From: Telmatospirillum siberiense
GTDB taxonomy: Bacteria > Pseudomonadota > Alphaproteobacteria > Rhodospirillales > Magnetospirillaceae
Assembly: GCF_002845745.1 (NCBI RefSeq)
Contig: NZ_PIUM01000001.1
Location: 1-64,000, forward strand
Direction of reading: 5' to 3'
Length of the DNA: 64,000 nucleotides
Position numbers and translations under genes: made by a program. The notes under the pieces were generated by a model. That model saw only the letters and a list, made by a program, of their open reading frames with translations, ran no database searches and was not told the DNA's origin. Shown here piece after piece: positions 33,905-41,987 of the stretch. Position 1 is the stretch's first letter. Every line of letters starts with the position of its first letter.

Positions 33905-34408
33905 TCAATCCGATACCACGGGCGGATCCAGATCGAGATCCCAGTCGGGCTCCGGCTCAGCGACGTTGGTGGCCCATTTTTCCAGCATGATCACATGCTG
34001 CGCCTCTTCCTCGGCGAATTGCATGGCCAGCTTCCGGACTTCGGGATTGCCGGTCTTGTAGGCGATGTCGGCATAATATTGATGCCCGCGCCGTTCGTTT
34101 TGCAGCGCCAAATGGATACAGTGATAGGGTGTCATCAGGTAATGGGTTCGTTCGATGGCCGCTGATTCCGGACCTTCCGTCGACTGCCATTGATATTCCC
34201 AGGGCTTGAGTTTCGGCAGATCGTGCCCCTTGGCGGTTTCCTTGACGTCGGCCCAATGCAGCCGGGAGAAGTGGGCCTGCTTGCGGAACATCTCGGCGAC
34301 ATCCGGATTGTTGTGGACCTCCATGGCGTCGGCCAGCTCCTCGTAGCGTTCGGCGGCTTCGGCTTCCAGGGCGATGGCGTGCGCCAGAAACATCTCCACA
34401 TCGTTCAT
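33905..34408 (-). CDS. Ferritin-like (rubrerythrin-type) diiron protein
   Basis: A 167-residue four-helix protein with ligands spaced as in ferritin-like/rubrerythrin proteins: Glu in ALEAEAAERYEELADAM, FRKQAHFSRLHWADV, ALQNERRGHQYYADIAYKTGN and FAEEEAQHVIMLEKWAT. The C-terminal rubredoxin domain of true rubrerythrin is missing. A role in peroxide or iron handling is inferred. AGGAAA lies 9-10 nt before ATG 34408. Confidence 0.85.
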   Translation of the reverse strand: MNDVEMFLAHAIALEAEAAERYEELADAMEVHNNPDVAEMFRKQAHFSRLHWADVKETAKGHDLPKLKPWEYQWQSTEGPESAAIERTHYLMTPYHCIHLALQNERRGHQYYADIAYKTGNPEVRKLAMQFAEEEAQHVIMLEKWATNVAEPEPDWDLDLDPPVVSD

Positions 34409-34590
34409 GATGCGAATTTCCTCTCGATATCGGCGAAGCTCGCCGTGGTTTCACTGTCCGGCATGAGGCCGGCGGTTGCCGGTGAACTTTCTTGAATGAT
34501 TTCAGAATTACATGTTCGGCCGGCAAAGACAAATCCAGCGATGAACGGGCGGGGCGACACCAATGGCATGAAAGGAAACCCGGATATTTT

Positions 34591-34726
34591 GAACCACCAA
34601 GGCACCAAGGCGTCTTTCGGATCAGTCGGCGGCGGCCAATCCGCGCCGCAGGCATTCGGCCGACAGCCGATGACCGGACGGGAAAATGCCGGTGGTCCAT
34701 CCGCCACCTTGGCGCCTTGGTGGTTC
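34591..34726. repeat. MITE-like element, copy 1
   Basis: The 136-bp unit is bounded by GAACCACCAAGGCACCAAGG (34591-34610) and CCTTGGCGCCTTGGTGGTTC (34707-34726), which are inverted copies with one mismatch. A second element with the same termini but a different interior is at 61213-61380. Both are preceded by GGATRTTTT and followed by ATCA. The rest of the 461-bp gap 34409-34869 has no supported gene. Confidence 0.85.
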
Positions 34727-34869
34727 ATCAAAAGGCGGAGCGCACCGGGACCATAAGAGGACGGAGAGAATCTTGCCGATTGTCCGCACGGCCCCAGCGA
34801 GGCAGTGATGGGAAATCAACCGCGATCACCCTGTCAAATCCTCTATGTCGAGGCAGTCGTCGCGGATTT

Positions 34870-35109
34870 TCAGGAAAAGGCCTTGAAGGCGATCAAGGTG
34901 AAGGTGTCCTTGACGCCGGGAAGCGTCTGGATGGACTCGGTGACGAAATGACCGATGTCCAGGCCGTCGTCGAGATAGCACTTCAGCAGCAAGTCATACT
35001 GGCCGGAAACCGAATGCGCCTCCGAGACGCGTTCGGTTTCGACGGCCCGGTCTGCCACTTCGTAGGCTCGGCCCAATTCGGCTTTGACGAAGACGAAAAT
35101 GGTCTGCAT
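34870..35109 (-). CDS. Stand-alone Lrp/AsnC ligand-binding domain protein
   Basis: A 79-residue protein consisting only of the RAM/ligand-binding domain of Lrp/AsnC regulators, with no helix-turn-helix. It begins MQTIFVFVKAELGRAYEVAD and contains SVSGQYDLLLKCYLDDGLDIGHF and PGVKDTFTLIAFKAF. Such stand-alone proteins bind amino acids or modulate full-length Lrp. GGAGGGG lies directly upstream of ATG 35109, so the 90-residue extension is unlikely. Confidence 0.9.
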   Translation of the reverse strand: MQTIFVFVKAELGRAYEVADRAVETERVSEAHSVSGQYDLLLKCYLDDGLDIGHFVTESIQTLPGVKDTFTLIAFKAFS

Positions 35110-35233
35110 GGCGATACCCCTCCCAGCGCGGCATCCGGTCAAGGCCGGTTTGACGTCCGGCGCTTTTCAGAATAACGGGCGCCGCCCGGCAAACCGAACA
35201 AAAATCCGTGTCGGCGGAACCGGCGCTGCCGGG

Positions 35234-37120
35234 TTAAGCATCTTCCCCGACCGGAGCGGCCTTTTTCGCCGCGGGCGCCCGTTTTCTGGGAGTGGCGGTC
35301 TTGGCCGGAGCCCGCTTGCGAGCCGGCCTTTTTTTCTTTTCGGCCGTCTCGGCCGGAGCCGCCGTTTCCGGAAGAGGGGAGGCTTCGATGGCCGCCGGAG
35401 GTTCGGCCGGTTCGATCGGCGCGGCGACTTCGACGGTGTCTTTCTCGACCTTGCTCTTCGCAGGCGCTGCAGCCTTCCTGGGAGCCGCCGCCTTCTTGGC
35501 GGGCGCCTTCCTGGGAGAGGCCTTCTTTTTGGCGGGAGCCTCCTCCATCATTACGATGGGGGCGGTTTCCTCCTCCTGCTCGCTCTTTTTGTCCACGATC
35601 TTGGGCAGCGGGACGGGGCGAGCCAGGAAATCGGGCAAGGCGTCGCCAAATCCAATCACATTGTCCGGATGGGTCATCTCGCCGATTCCATGATCGTCGC
35701 GATACCGGCGGTCACGATCACCGTGACTCCGTCCCCGATTGCGATCCGCATCTCCGGACCGGGGCCGCTCATTGCGCGACCGTCCCGACCAGTCGCGGTC
35801 GGCGCGCGGGGCGCGTTGGCCCCGATCGGCCTGTTGGGGTTCTTCCTGTACCGGCGGAGCAATGGGGCTGGCGGTCTCGGCCGGAGTCGTCCCGGACGAG
35901 GCGCGGCGCGGCGTGCGGTCGCGATCCTTGCTCCGGTCACCCGGCTTGCGTCCGTTGCCGCGTCGGCGACCGGAGCTTTGCATGTCGAGCGAGGCCTCCG
36001 CGACGCCTTCAATGGAGACCTGCGGGATTTCCTTGCCGATCAGCTGACGGATGGCGGCGACGAATTTTCCATCATCCGGGCCCGCGATGGTGAAGGACCG
36101 GCCCAATTTGCCGGCACGTCCGGTACGACCGATGCGGTGGACGTAATCCTCGGCGTGATTGGGGACGTCGAAGTTGAAGACGTGGGACAGGTCGGAAATG
36201 TCGATGCCGCGCGCCGCCACGTCCGAGCAGACCAGCAAGCGGACGGTTCCGCTCTTGAAACGCTCCAGCGTTTCGGTGCGCGCGGACTGGGCCATGTCGC
36301 CGTGCAACTGCGCCGCGTCGAAGCCGTGCCTGGTCAGCGATTTATAGAGAATGTCGACGTCGCGCTTGCGGTTGCAGAAGATCAGCGCGTTCTTGACGTC
36401 TTCCGAGCGGATCAGGCGGCGCAGCGCTTCGCGCTTATCCTGATCATCGCAAATCACCATGAACTGTTCGACGGTGGTCGCCGTCGACGCCTGCGCATCG
36501 ACCGTGACCTCCTTCGGATTCATCAGGAAGGCGTCGGCCAGCCGGCGGATTTCCGGCGCCATGGTCGCCGAGAAGAAAAGCGTCTGGCGAATTTTCGGCA
36601 ACAGCGAAACGATGCGTTCGACATCCGGGATGAATCCCATGTCCAACATGCGGTCGGCTTCGTCGATGACCAAAATCTTGACGTCGTTCAGCAAGATGCG
36701 CCCGCGATCGAAAAGATCCATCAGCCGCCCGGGGGTGGCGATCAGGACGTCGACGCCGCGATCGAGAAGTTTTTCCTGATCAACGAAGCTTTCCCCGCCG
36801 ATCAGACGCGCCATGGTCAGGCGGTGGTATTTCCCATACTTCTCGAAATTCTCGGCCACCTGCGCGGCCAATTCCCGCGTCGGCGCCAGGATCAGCGAGC
36901 GAGGCATGCGCGCCTTGGCCCGGCTGCCGGCCAGGATTTCGATCATCGGGAGGGTGAAGCCGGCCGTTTTTCCGGTTCCGGTTTGAGCCACGCCGAGGAC
37001 ATCACGCCCCATCAGAATTACGGGGATGGCCTGTTCTTGAATCGGCGTGGGGTCTACGTATCCAGCCTCTTCCACGGCCTTGAGGATTTCGGGGCCTAGG
37101 CCTAGATCGGCAAACGTCAT
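35234..37120 (-). CDS. DEAD-box RNA helicase with long basic C-terminal tail
   Basis: A 628-residue ATP-dependent RNA helicase of the RhlE/DeaD type. The Q motif (GYVDPTPIQEQAIPVIL), motif I (AQTGTGKT, about residues 45-52), PTRELA, VIDEADRMLDMGF, SATM and the HRIGRTGRAG motif VI are complete. After about residue 380 the tail is disordered: an Arg-rich SRNERPRSGDADRNRGRS stretch, then repeats of APAKKAAAPRKAAAP and KRAPAKTATPRKR type, resembling histone H1-like tails. It probably acts in cold-stress or ribosome assembly, with the tail binding RNA. It is monocistronic. The 257-bp gap upstream holds no gene. Confidence 0.92.
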   Translation of the reverse strand: MTFADLGLGPEILKAVEEAGYVDPTPIQEQAIPVILMGRDVLGVAQTGTGKTAGFTLPMIEILAGSRAKARMPRSLILAPTRELAAQVAENFEKYGKYHRLTMARLIGGESFVDQEKLLDRGVDVLIATPGRLMDLFDRGRILLNDVKILVIDEADRMLDMGFIPDVERIVSLLPKIRQTLFFSATMAPEIRRLADAFLMNPKEVTVDAQASTATTVEQFMVICDDQDKREALRRLIRSEDVKNALIFCNRKRDVDILYKSLTRHGFDAAQLHGDMAQSARTETLERFKSGTVRLLVCSDVAARGIDISDLSHVFNFDVPNHAEDYVHRIGRTGRAGKLGRSFTIAGPDDGKFVAAIRQLIGKEIPQVSIEGVAEASLDMQSSGRRRGNGRKPGDRSKDRDRTPRRASSGTTPAETASPIAPPVQEEPQQADRGQRAPRADRDWSGRSRNERPRSGDADRNRGRSHGDRDRRYRDDHGIGEMTHPDNVIGFGDALPDFLARPVPLPKIVDKKSEQEEETAPIVMMEEAPAKKKASPRKAPAKKAAAPRKAAAPAKSKVEKDTVEVAAPIEPAEPPAAIEASPLPETAAPAETAEKKKRPARKRAPAKTATPRKRAPAAKKAAPVGEDA

Positions 37121-37377
37121 GGGTCTTCTATGTCCGGAATGGAACCGTGGCGTCCACGGAAATTAAAAATGACATCGTAATGATGTGCAGCGGGATAATA
37201 GTGACTCACGCGGTGCTGTCAAACATCTGCTTCGATATTTTGTCTCCGGTCTCCGGAATCATTGCTCCCGTCGCCCCATTTTTGCCTCCGCGGGGGCCGG
37301 ATGGACAGCCTGTCGCTTGGTTCGAGAGGGCCATTGGGTTAGGGTTTCGGCGCCAATGATCGTTCGAGGGCCGAAAA

Positions 37378-37920
37378 ATGCTGATGCGTGCCGAGCAATC
37401 CAATCTTCTCATCATCGATGTGCAGGAGCGGCTTGCTCCCGTGATGTCTGATCCCCGTCGGGTCATCCGCGGCTGCGGTCTGCTGATGCGGGCGGCCCAA
37501 CGCCTGGAGGTGCCGGTGATCGCCAGCGAGCAATATCCGCAAGGCATCGGGCCGACGATCTTCGATTTGCGCGAATGGTTGCCGCCGGAAGGAGCCGTGG
37601 CCAAGCTGCACTTTTCCTGCGCCGACGAACCCGCCCTGCTTGATCGTCTGACCGCCGGCCGTCGCCGGCAGGTGGTCCTGGCCGGAATCGAAGCGCATAT
37701 CTGCGTGCTGCAATCGGCGCTCGGGCTGAAAGAGAAAGGGTTCGATCCCTTCGTCGTCACCGACGCCAGCGCCTCGCGCCGCCCGGAGAATGAGACGGCG
37801 GCATGGGAACGCCTGCGTCAGGCGGGTATTCCCACGGTGACCGTCGAAATGGTCCTGTTCGAATGGCTGCGCGCGGCCGGGACCCCGGCCTTCAAGGAAT
37901 TGGTCGGCCTGGTTAAATAG
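37378..37920 (+). CDS. Isochorismatase-family cysteine hydrolase
   Basis: A 180-residue protein of the isochorismatase/YcaC family. The catalytic triad positions are visible: Asp in LLIIDVQERL, Lys in GAVAKLHFSCAD, and Cys in GIEAHICVLQSALGL. The cis-peptide-type region precedes that cysteine. The substrate is unknown (family members hydrolyse isochorismate, nicotinamide or similar amides). It lies 14 bp before the alpha/beta hydrolase gene, so the two are probably co-transcribed. Confidence 0.88.
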   Translation: MLMRAEQSNLLIIDVQERLAPVMSDPRRVIRGCGLLMRAAQRLEVPVIASEQYPQGIGPTIFDLREWLPPEGAVAKLHFSCADEPALLDRLTAGRRRQVVLAGIEAHICVLQSALGLKEKGFDPFVVTDASASRRPENETAAWERLRQAGIPTVTVEMVLFEWLRAAGTPAFKELVGLVK

Positions 37921-37934
37921 GGCGGGCGTGGAAG

Positions 37935-38633
37935 ATGACGAAGACACAGCTTCTCCTCTGCCCGGGATTATTGAACGACGCCGCCTTGTGGCGACATCAA
38001 TGCGAGACGCTCGCCGATGTCGCCGACATCGCGGTGGCCGATCTGACGGTGGCCGACAGTGTCGCCGGTCTGGCCTGCGCCATTCTCGACCGGGCGCCGC
38101 CGCGCTTCGCCCTGGCCGGCTTGTCGATGGGCGGCTATGTCTCCTTCGAAATCATGCGCCGGGCGCCGGAGCGCGTCAGCCGCCTGGCCTTGTTCGATAC
38201 CCGGGCCCGGCTCGATCCCGAAGACTCGCGCATCCGCCGCCGTGAACTGATCGATATCGCCAGGCGGGGCGGCTTTTCGAAGCTTCCCCCCCAGATGCTG
38301 GCCGGTCAGTTGCATCCCGATCATGCGAAGGATCCCGAAATCGCCCGCACCGTGCTGGCGATGGCCGAGCGGATCGGCGCGGACGCCTTCATCCGCCAGC
38401 AGACGGCCATTCTCGGTCGACCCGACAGTCTTCCCGGCCTCTCCGCCATCTCCGTGCCGACCCTGGTCGCCGGCGGGCGCCAGGACACCATCACGCCGCC
38501 CGTCATCTTGCAGGAGATTTCCGACGGCATCCCCGGGGCCAGGCTGGTCATCATCGAGGATGCCGGACATCTGGCGCCCTTGGAGCAGCCTCACGCGGTC
38601 AGCGCGCTGTTGCGTTATTGGCTGCAGGGATGA
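37935..38633 (+). CDS. Alpha/beta hydrolase
   Basis: A 232-residue alpha/beta-fold hydrolase. The nucleophile elbow is GLSMGGYVSFEI (Ser near residue 70). The late Asp is in LVAGGRQDTITPP and the His in EDAGHLAPLEQP, completing the triad. Loss of the usual HG oxyanion motif near the N-terminus (LLLCPGLLNDAALW instead) is typical of a subgroup. The substrate is unknown. It follows the isochorismatase-like gene closely. Confidence 0.87.
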   Translation: MTKTQLLLCPGLLNDAALWRHQCETLADVADIAVADLTVADSVAGLACAILDRAPPRFALAGLSMGGYVSFEIMRRAPERVSRLALFDTRARLDPEDSRIRRRELIDIARRGGFSKLPPQMLAGQLHPDHAKDPEIARTVLAMAERIGADAFIRQQTAILGRPDSLPGLSAISVPTLVAGGRQDTITPPVILQEISDGIPGARLVIIEDAGHLAPLEQPHAVSALLRYWLQG

Positions 38634-38665
38634 GCCGACCGGCCGCCTCGAAAGAGGGAGGCCCC

Positions 38666-38686
38666 AAGCCCGAGCGGCGTCCGAGC
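38666..38686 (+). repeat. Dispersed 21-bp quasi-palindrome, copy C
   Basis: AAGCCCGAGCGGCGTCCGAGC differs from copy A at two positions. It lies 32 bp after the alpha/beta hydrolase stop and 43 bp before a long hairpin. Confidence 0.7.
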
Positions 38687-38728
38687 CAGGGTTTCCGCGG
38701 ATGCGGAAACTCAACACTGATGATTCTT

Positions 38729-38770
38729 AAGGACCCGTTAGACGATCACTTATCGTTTAACGGGTCCTTT
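38729..38770. terminator. Long hairpin between convergent genes, probable bidirectional terminator
   Basis: AAGGACCCGTTAGACGAT (38729-38746) pairs with ATCGTTTAACGGGTCCTT (38752-38769), 18 bp with one mismatch/wobble and a five-base loop. It lies between the convergent hydrolase and ubiG genes. The T run after the stem is short (TTTGTCTTT on the plus strand). Confidence 0.7.
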
Positions 38771-38782
38771 GTCTTTCCCGGA

Positions 38783-39523
38783 TCAGCCGGCGCGAACGCC
38801 ATAGACGGCATAATTGACCTCGAGCGAGGCGCAACGCTCCCAGCGCTCGCGCAAGGGCGCGTAGCGCACGCCTTCGAAGCTTTTCGGAGCGATGCCGACC
38901 CGGCGCAGAGCCGCGGCGAATTCGGAGGGACGGACGAATTTCCGCCAATCGTGGGTGCCGCGCGGCAGCCAGCGCAGAATATATTCGGCCCCGACGATGG
39001 CCAGGGCGAAGGATTGCGGGGTGCGGTTCAGCGTTGCCCCGAAAAAGGCGCCGCCCGGCTTCAGGCGGTCGCCGACGGCGGAGAGAAACGCATCGGCGTC
39101 CGGCACATGCTCGATGACCTCCATCGTCATCACCACGTCGAATTGCCGGTCCAGGGTTTCCGGCGTGGCGCAGCGGTAATCGATGTCGAGGCCGCCCTGC
39201 TCGGCATGCAGGCGCGCCACGCCGATGTTCTTTTCCCCCGCGTCGATGGCCGTGACGGCGAAGCCCAGGCGCGCCATCGGTTCGGATAGAAGACCGCCGC
39301 CGCAGCCGACGTCGAGCAGGCTCAATCCCTCGAAAGGGCGAGGCGCGGTGGCATCGCGTGAAAAATGTTCCGCTAGATGGTCGCGCAAAAAGGCCAACCT
39401 CGGCGGATTGAGCTGGTGCAGCGGTTTGAAATCGCCTTCGGCATCCCACCAGGCGTCCGCCATCGCCTGGAAACGGGCGATCTCTTCGGGAGAGGCCGTG
39501 GTGGGGGTGGTGGTGGACGCCAT
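38783..39523 (-). CDS. ubiG: Ubiquinone O-methyltransferase UbiG
   Basis: A 246-residue SAM-dependent methyltransferase that carries out both O-methylation steps of ubiquinone synthesis. Features are [21 protein letters not shown] (family N-terminal signature), [21 protein letters not shown] (motif I, about residue 70), and [13 protein letters not shown] (motif IV). The C-terminal [20 protein letters not shown] is diagnostic of UbiG. AAGGAG lies just upstream of ATG 39523. It is divergent from lysC, as in many alphaproteobacteria. Confidence 0.96.
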   Translation of the reverse strand: MASTTTPTTASPEEIARFQAMADAWWDAEGDFKPLHQLNPPRLAFLRDHLAEHFSRDATAPRPFEGLSLLDVGCGGGLLSEPMARLGFAVTAIDAGEKNIGVARLHAEQGGLDIDYRCATPETLDRQFDVVMTMEVIEHVPDADAFLSAVGDRLKPGGAFFGATLNRTPQSFALAIVGAEYILRWLPRGTHDWRKFVRPSEFAAALRRVGIAPKSFEGVRYAPLRERWERCASLEVNYAVYGVRAG

Positions 39524-39658
39524 GGAATGCTCCTTACTGCAGGTCGCGGCTTGAGGGGAGGGTGGTCTTGCGTCGGCTGACGATCTTAGAGTATGTATAC
39601 GCGCCTTCGCTTAAGCGGCAACCTGGCTATCTATAGATTCTTTCAAGGAAATAAAACG

Positions 39659-40879
39659 ATGGCGCGCATCGTTATGAAATTCGGCGGCACATCGGTCGGC
39701 GATTGCGAACGCATTAAAAATGTGGCTCGCCGGGTGAAAGCCGAGGTCGATCGGGGAAATGAGGTCGCCGTCGTGGTTTCCGCCATGTCCGGCGTGACCA
39801 ATCAACTCGTCGACTACTGCAAGCAGATCGCCCCCCTGCATGACGCCCGGGAATATGACACGGTGGTCGCCACCGGAGAGCAGGTGACCATCGGCCTTCT
39901 TGCCATGGCGCTGCAGGAAATCGGCGTGACGGCGCGGTCCTGGATGGGCTGGCAGATTCCGATCCGGACCGATGGGGCGCATGGCAAGGCGCGCATCGAA
40001 TCGATCGACACCACCGAGCTGGAACGGCGCATGGCCGAGGGCGAGGTGGCCGTGGTCGCCGGTTTCCAGGGCGTCGGTCCGGGCAACCGGGTGGCGACCC
40101 TGGGCCGTGGCGGGTCGGATACCAGCGCGGTGGCGATCGCCGCCGCCGTCAAGGCCGACCGTTGCGACATCTATACCGATGTGGACGGCGTCTACACCAC
40201 CGACCCGCGCATCGTTGCCAAGGCCAAGAAGCTCGATAAGATCACTTACGAGGAAATGCTTGAGCTGGCATCGCTCGGCGCCAAGGTGCTGCAGACCCGT
40301 TCGGTCGAAATGGCGATGAAGTACCGTGTGCGGGTGCAGGTGCTGTCGAGCTTCGTCGATGCTCCCGGAACTTTGGTTTGTGATGAGGATGAAATCGTGG
40401 AAAAGGAACTGGTGAGCGGCATCGCCTATAGCCGCGACGAGGCCAAGATCACCTTGGTCAGGGTGGCCGATCGCCCCGGCGTCGCCGCCTCTATTTTCGG
40501 CCCGTTGACGGACGCCAATGTCAATGTCGACATGATCGTGCAGAACGTGTCGGAAGACGGCAAGCATACCGATATGACCTTCACGCTGGCCAAATCCGAT
40601 CTCGATCGCGCCATCAAGGTGCTGAACGAGAAAAAGGACGAGCTGCATTACGAGCGTCTGGTGCCGGACAGCAATGTCGTGAAGATCTCGGTCATCGGCA
40701 TGGGCATGCGCAGCCATGCGGGCGTTGCTCAAAAAATGTTCAAGACCCTGGCCGAAAAATCCATCAACATCCAGGTGATTTCCACCTCGGAAATCAAGGT
40801 GAGCGTGCTCATCGCCGAGGAATACACCGAACTGGCCCTGCGTGCCTTGCATACGGCCTACGGTCTGGATACGCACTGA
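39659..40879 (+). CDS. lysC: Aspartate kinase
   Basis: A 406-residue enzyme for the first step of the aspartate pathway (lysine, methionine, threonine). It begins MARIVMKFGGTSVGD (family K-F-G-G-T-S). VATLGRGGSDTSAVAIAAAV and YTDVDGVYTTDPRIV follow in the kinase domain. Two C-terminal ACT domains (about residues 265-400, including GVAASIFGPLTDANVNVDMIVQN and VLIAEEYTELALRALH) point to feedback control by lysine and/or threonine. ATG 39659 has AAGGAA 9 nt upstream. It is first of the lysC-ptsP series. Confidence 0.97.
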   Translation: MARIVMKFGGTSVGDCERIKNVARRVKAEVDRGNEVAVVVSAMSGVTNQLVDYCKQIAPLHDAREYDTVVATGEQVTIGLLAMALQEIGVTARSWMGWQIPIRTDGAHGKARIESIDTTELERRMAEGEVAVVAGFQGVGPGNRVATLGRGGSDTSAVAIAAAVKADRCDIYTDVDGVYTTDPRIVAKAKKLDKITYEEMLELASLGAKVLQTRSVEMAMKYRVRVQVLSSFVDAPGTLVCDEDEIVEKELVSGIAYSRDEAKITLVRVADRPGVAASIFGPLTDANVNVDMIVQNVSEDGKHTDMTFTLAKSDLDRAIKVLNEKKDELHYERLVPDSNVVKISVIGMGMRSHAGVAQKMFKTLAEKSINIQVISTSEIKVSVLIAEEYTELALRALHTAYGLDTH

Positions 40880-40955
40880 ATTTTTAGTCCGGAAATTGCA
40901 AAGGTGGTTTCCGGTTCGATTTTATGGTCGAAGGCGCGAGAGGAGTAAGACGCGA

Positions 40956-41987
40956 ATGTCCTTGGCCCGGACGCATTTGGATCGGTTGTGGCGGCGTGGC
41001 CGGGACTTTCTCGGCACGGAAGTGGCGATCATGGGTGGGGCGATGTCCTGGGTGTCGGAACGGCACCTGGTGGCGGCGATCTCCAACGCCGGCGGTTTCG
41101 GGGTGCTGGCCTGCGGGTCCATGCCTCCCGCCCTTCTGGCGGCCGAAATCGAGGGGACCCAGGCGCTGACCGACAGGCCGTTCGGCGTCAATCTGATCAC
41201 CATGCATCCGCAGCTGGCCGAACTGATCGAGGTTTGCGGCCGCTTGCGGGTCGGGCATGTGGTGCTGGCCGGCGGTCTGCCCCAGGCCTCTTCGATCACG
41301 CGGGCCAAGGAACTGGGCGCCAAGGTGATGTGCTTCGCGCCGACGGCTCTTTTCGGCAAGAAGCTGGTTCGTCTCGGCGCCGATGCTCTGATCATCGAGG
41401 GAACCGAGGCGGGCGGCCATATCGGGCCGGTTTCGACCAGCGTCCTCGCCCAGGAGATCCTGCCCGTGGTCCGCGACGTGCCGGTCTTCGTCGCCGGTGG
41501 CATCGGGCGTGGAGAGGTGATCGTCTCCTATCTCGAAATGGGGGCGGCCGGCGTGCAGCTCGGCACCCGTTTCGTTTGCGCCACGGAATGCGTCGCGCAT
41601 CCCAATTTCAAGCAGGCCTTCATTCGGGCCAACGCGCGCGATGCGGTGCCCTCGGCCCAGGTCGACCCCAATTTCCCGGTCATTCCCGTCCGCGCGCTCA
41701 CCAATCCCGCTTCGCAGCGCTTCATCACCTTTCAGCACGACGTGATCGGCCGGTTCCGCAAGGGCGAGATCGATCAGAAGTCGGCCCAGCTCGAAATCGA
41801 GCATTACTGGGCGGGCGCGCTCAGGAAGGCGGTGATCGACGGCGACATCGAGAACGGCTCGCTGATGGCGGGCCAGAGCGTCGGCATGGTCAGCCGCGAA
41901 CAGCCGACGGTGGAAATCATCGCCGATCTCGTCGATCAGGCGGTGAGGGCTCTCGATTCCCGGGAGACATTGGAGGCGACCTTCTGA
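40956..41987 (+). CDS. NAD(P)H-dependent flavin oxidoreductase (nitronate monooxygenase-like)
   Basis: A 343-residue FMN-binding TIM-barrel protein of the 2-nitropropane dioxygenase/FabK family. FMN-site features are GGAMSWVSERHLVAAISNAGGFGVLACGS, ADALIIEGTEAGGHIG and VFVAGGIGRGEVIVSYLEMGAAGVQLGTRF. A nitronate monooxygenase or enoyl-reductase role cannot be separated by sequence alone. AGAGGAG is upstream of ATG 40956. Its stop codon overlaps the start of ptsP, so the two are co-translated. Confidence 0.9.
   Translation: MSLARTHLDRLWRRGRDFLGTEVAIMGGAMSWVSERHLVAAISNAGGFGVLACGSMPPALLAAEIEGTQALTDRPFGVNLITMHPQLAELIEVCGRLRVGHVVLAGGLPQASSITRAKELGAKVMCFAPTALFGKKLVRLGADALIIEGTEAGGHIGPVSTSVLAQEILPVVRDVPVFVAGGIGRGEVIVSYLEMGAAGVQLGTRFVCATECVAHPNFKQAFIRANARDAVPSAQVDPNFPVIPVRALTNPASQRFITFQHDVIGRFRKGEIDQKSAQLEIEHYWAGALRKAVIDGDIENGSLMAGQSVGMVSREQPTVEIIADLVDQAVRALDSRETLEATF

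Noticed and set aside
34405-34731. A 108-codon minus-strand frame in the gap before the ferritin-like gene
   Set aside because: It reads through the MITE-like element, and the predicted peptide is not protein-like.
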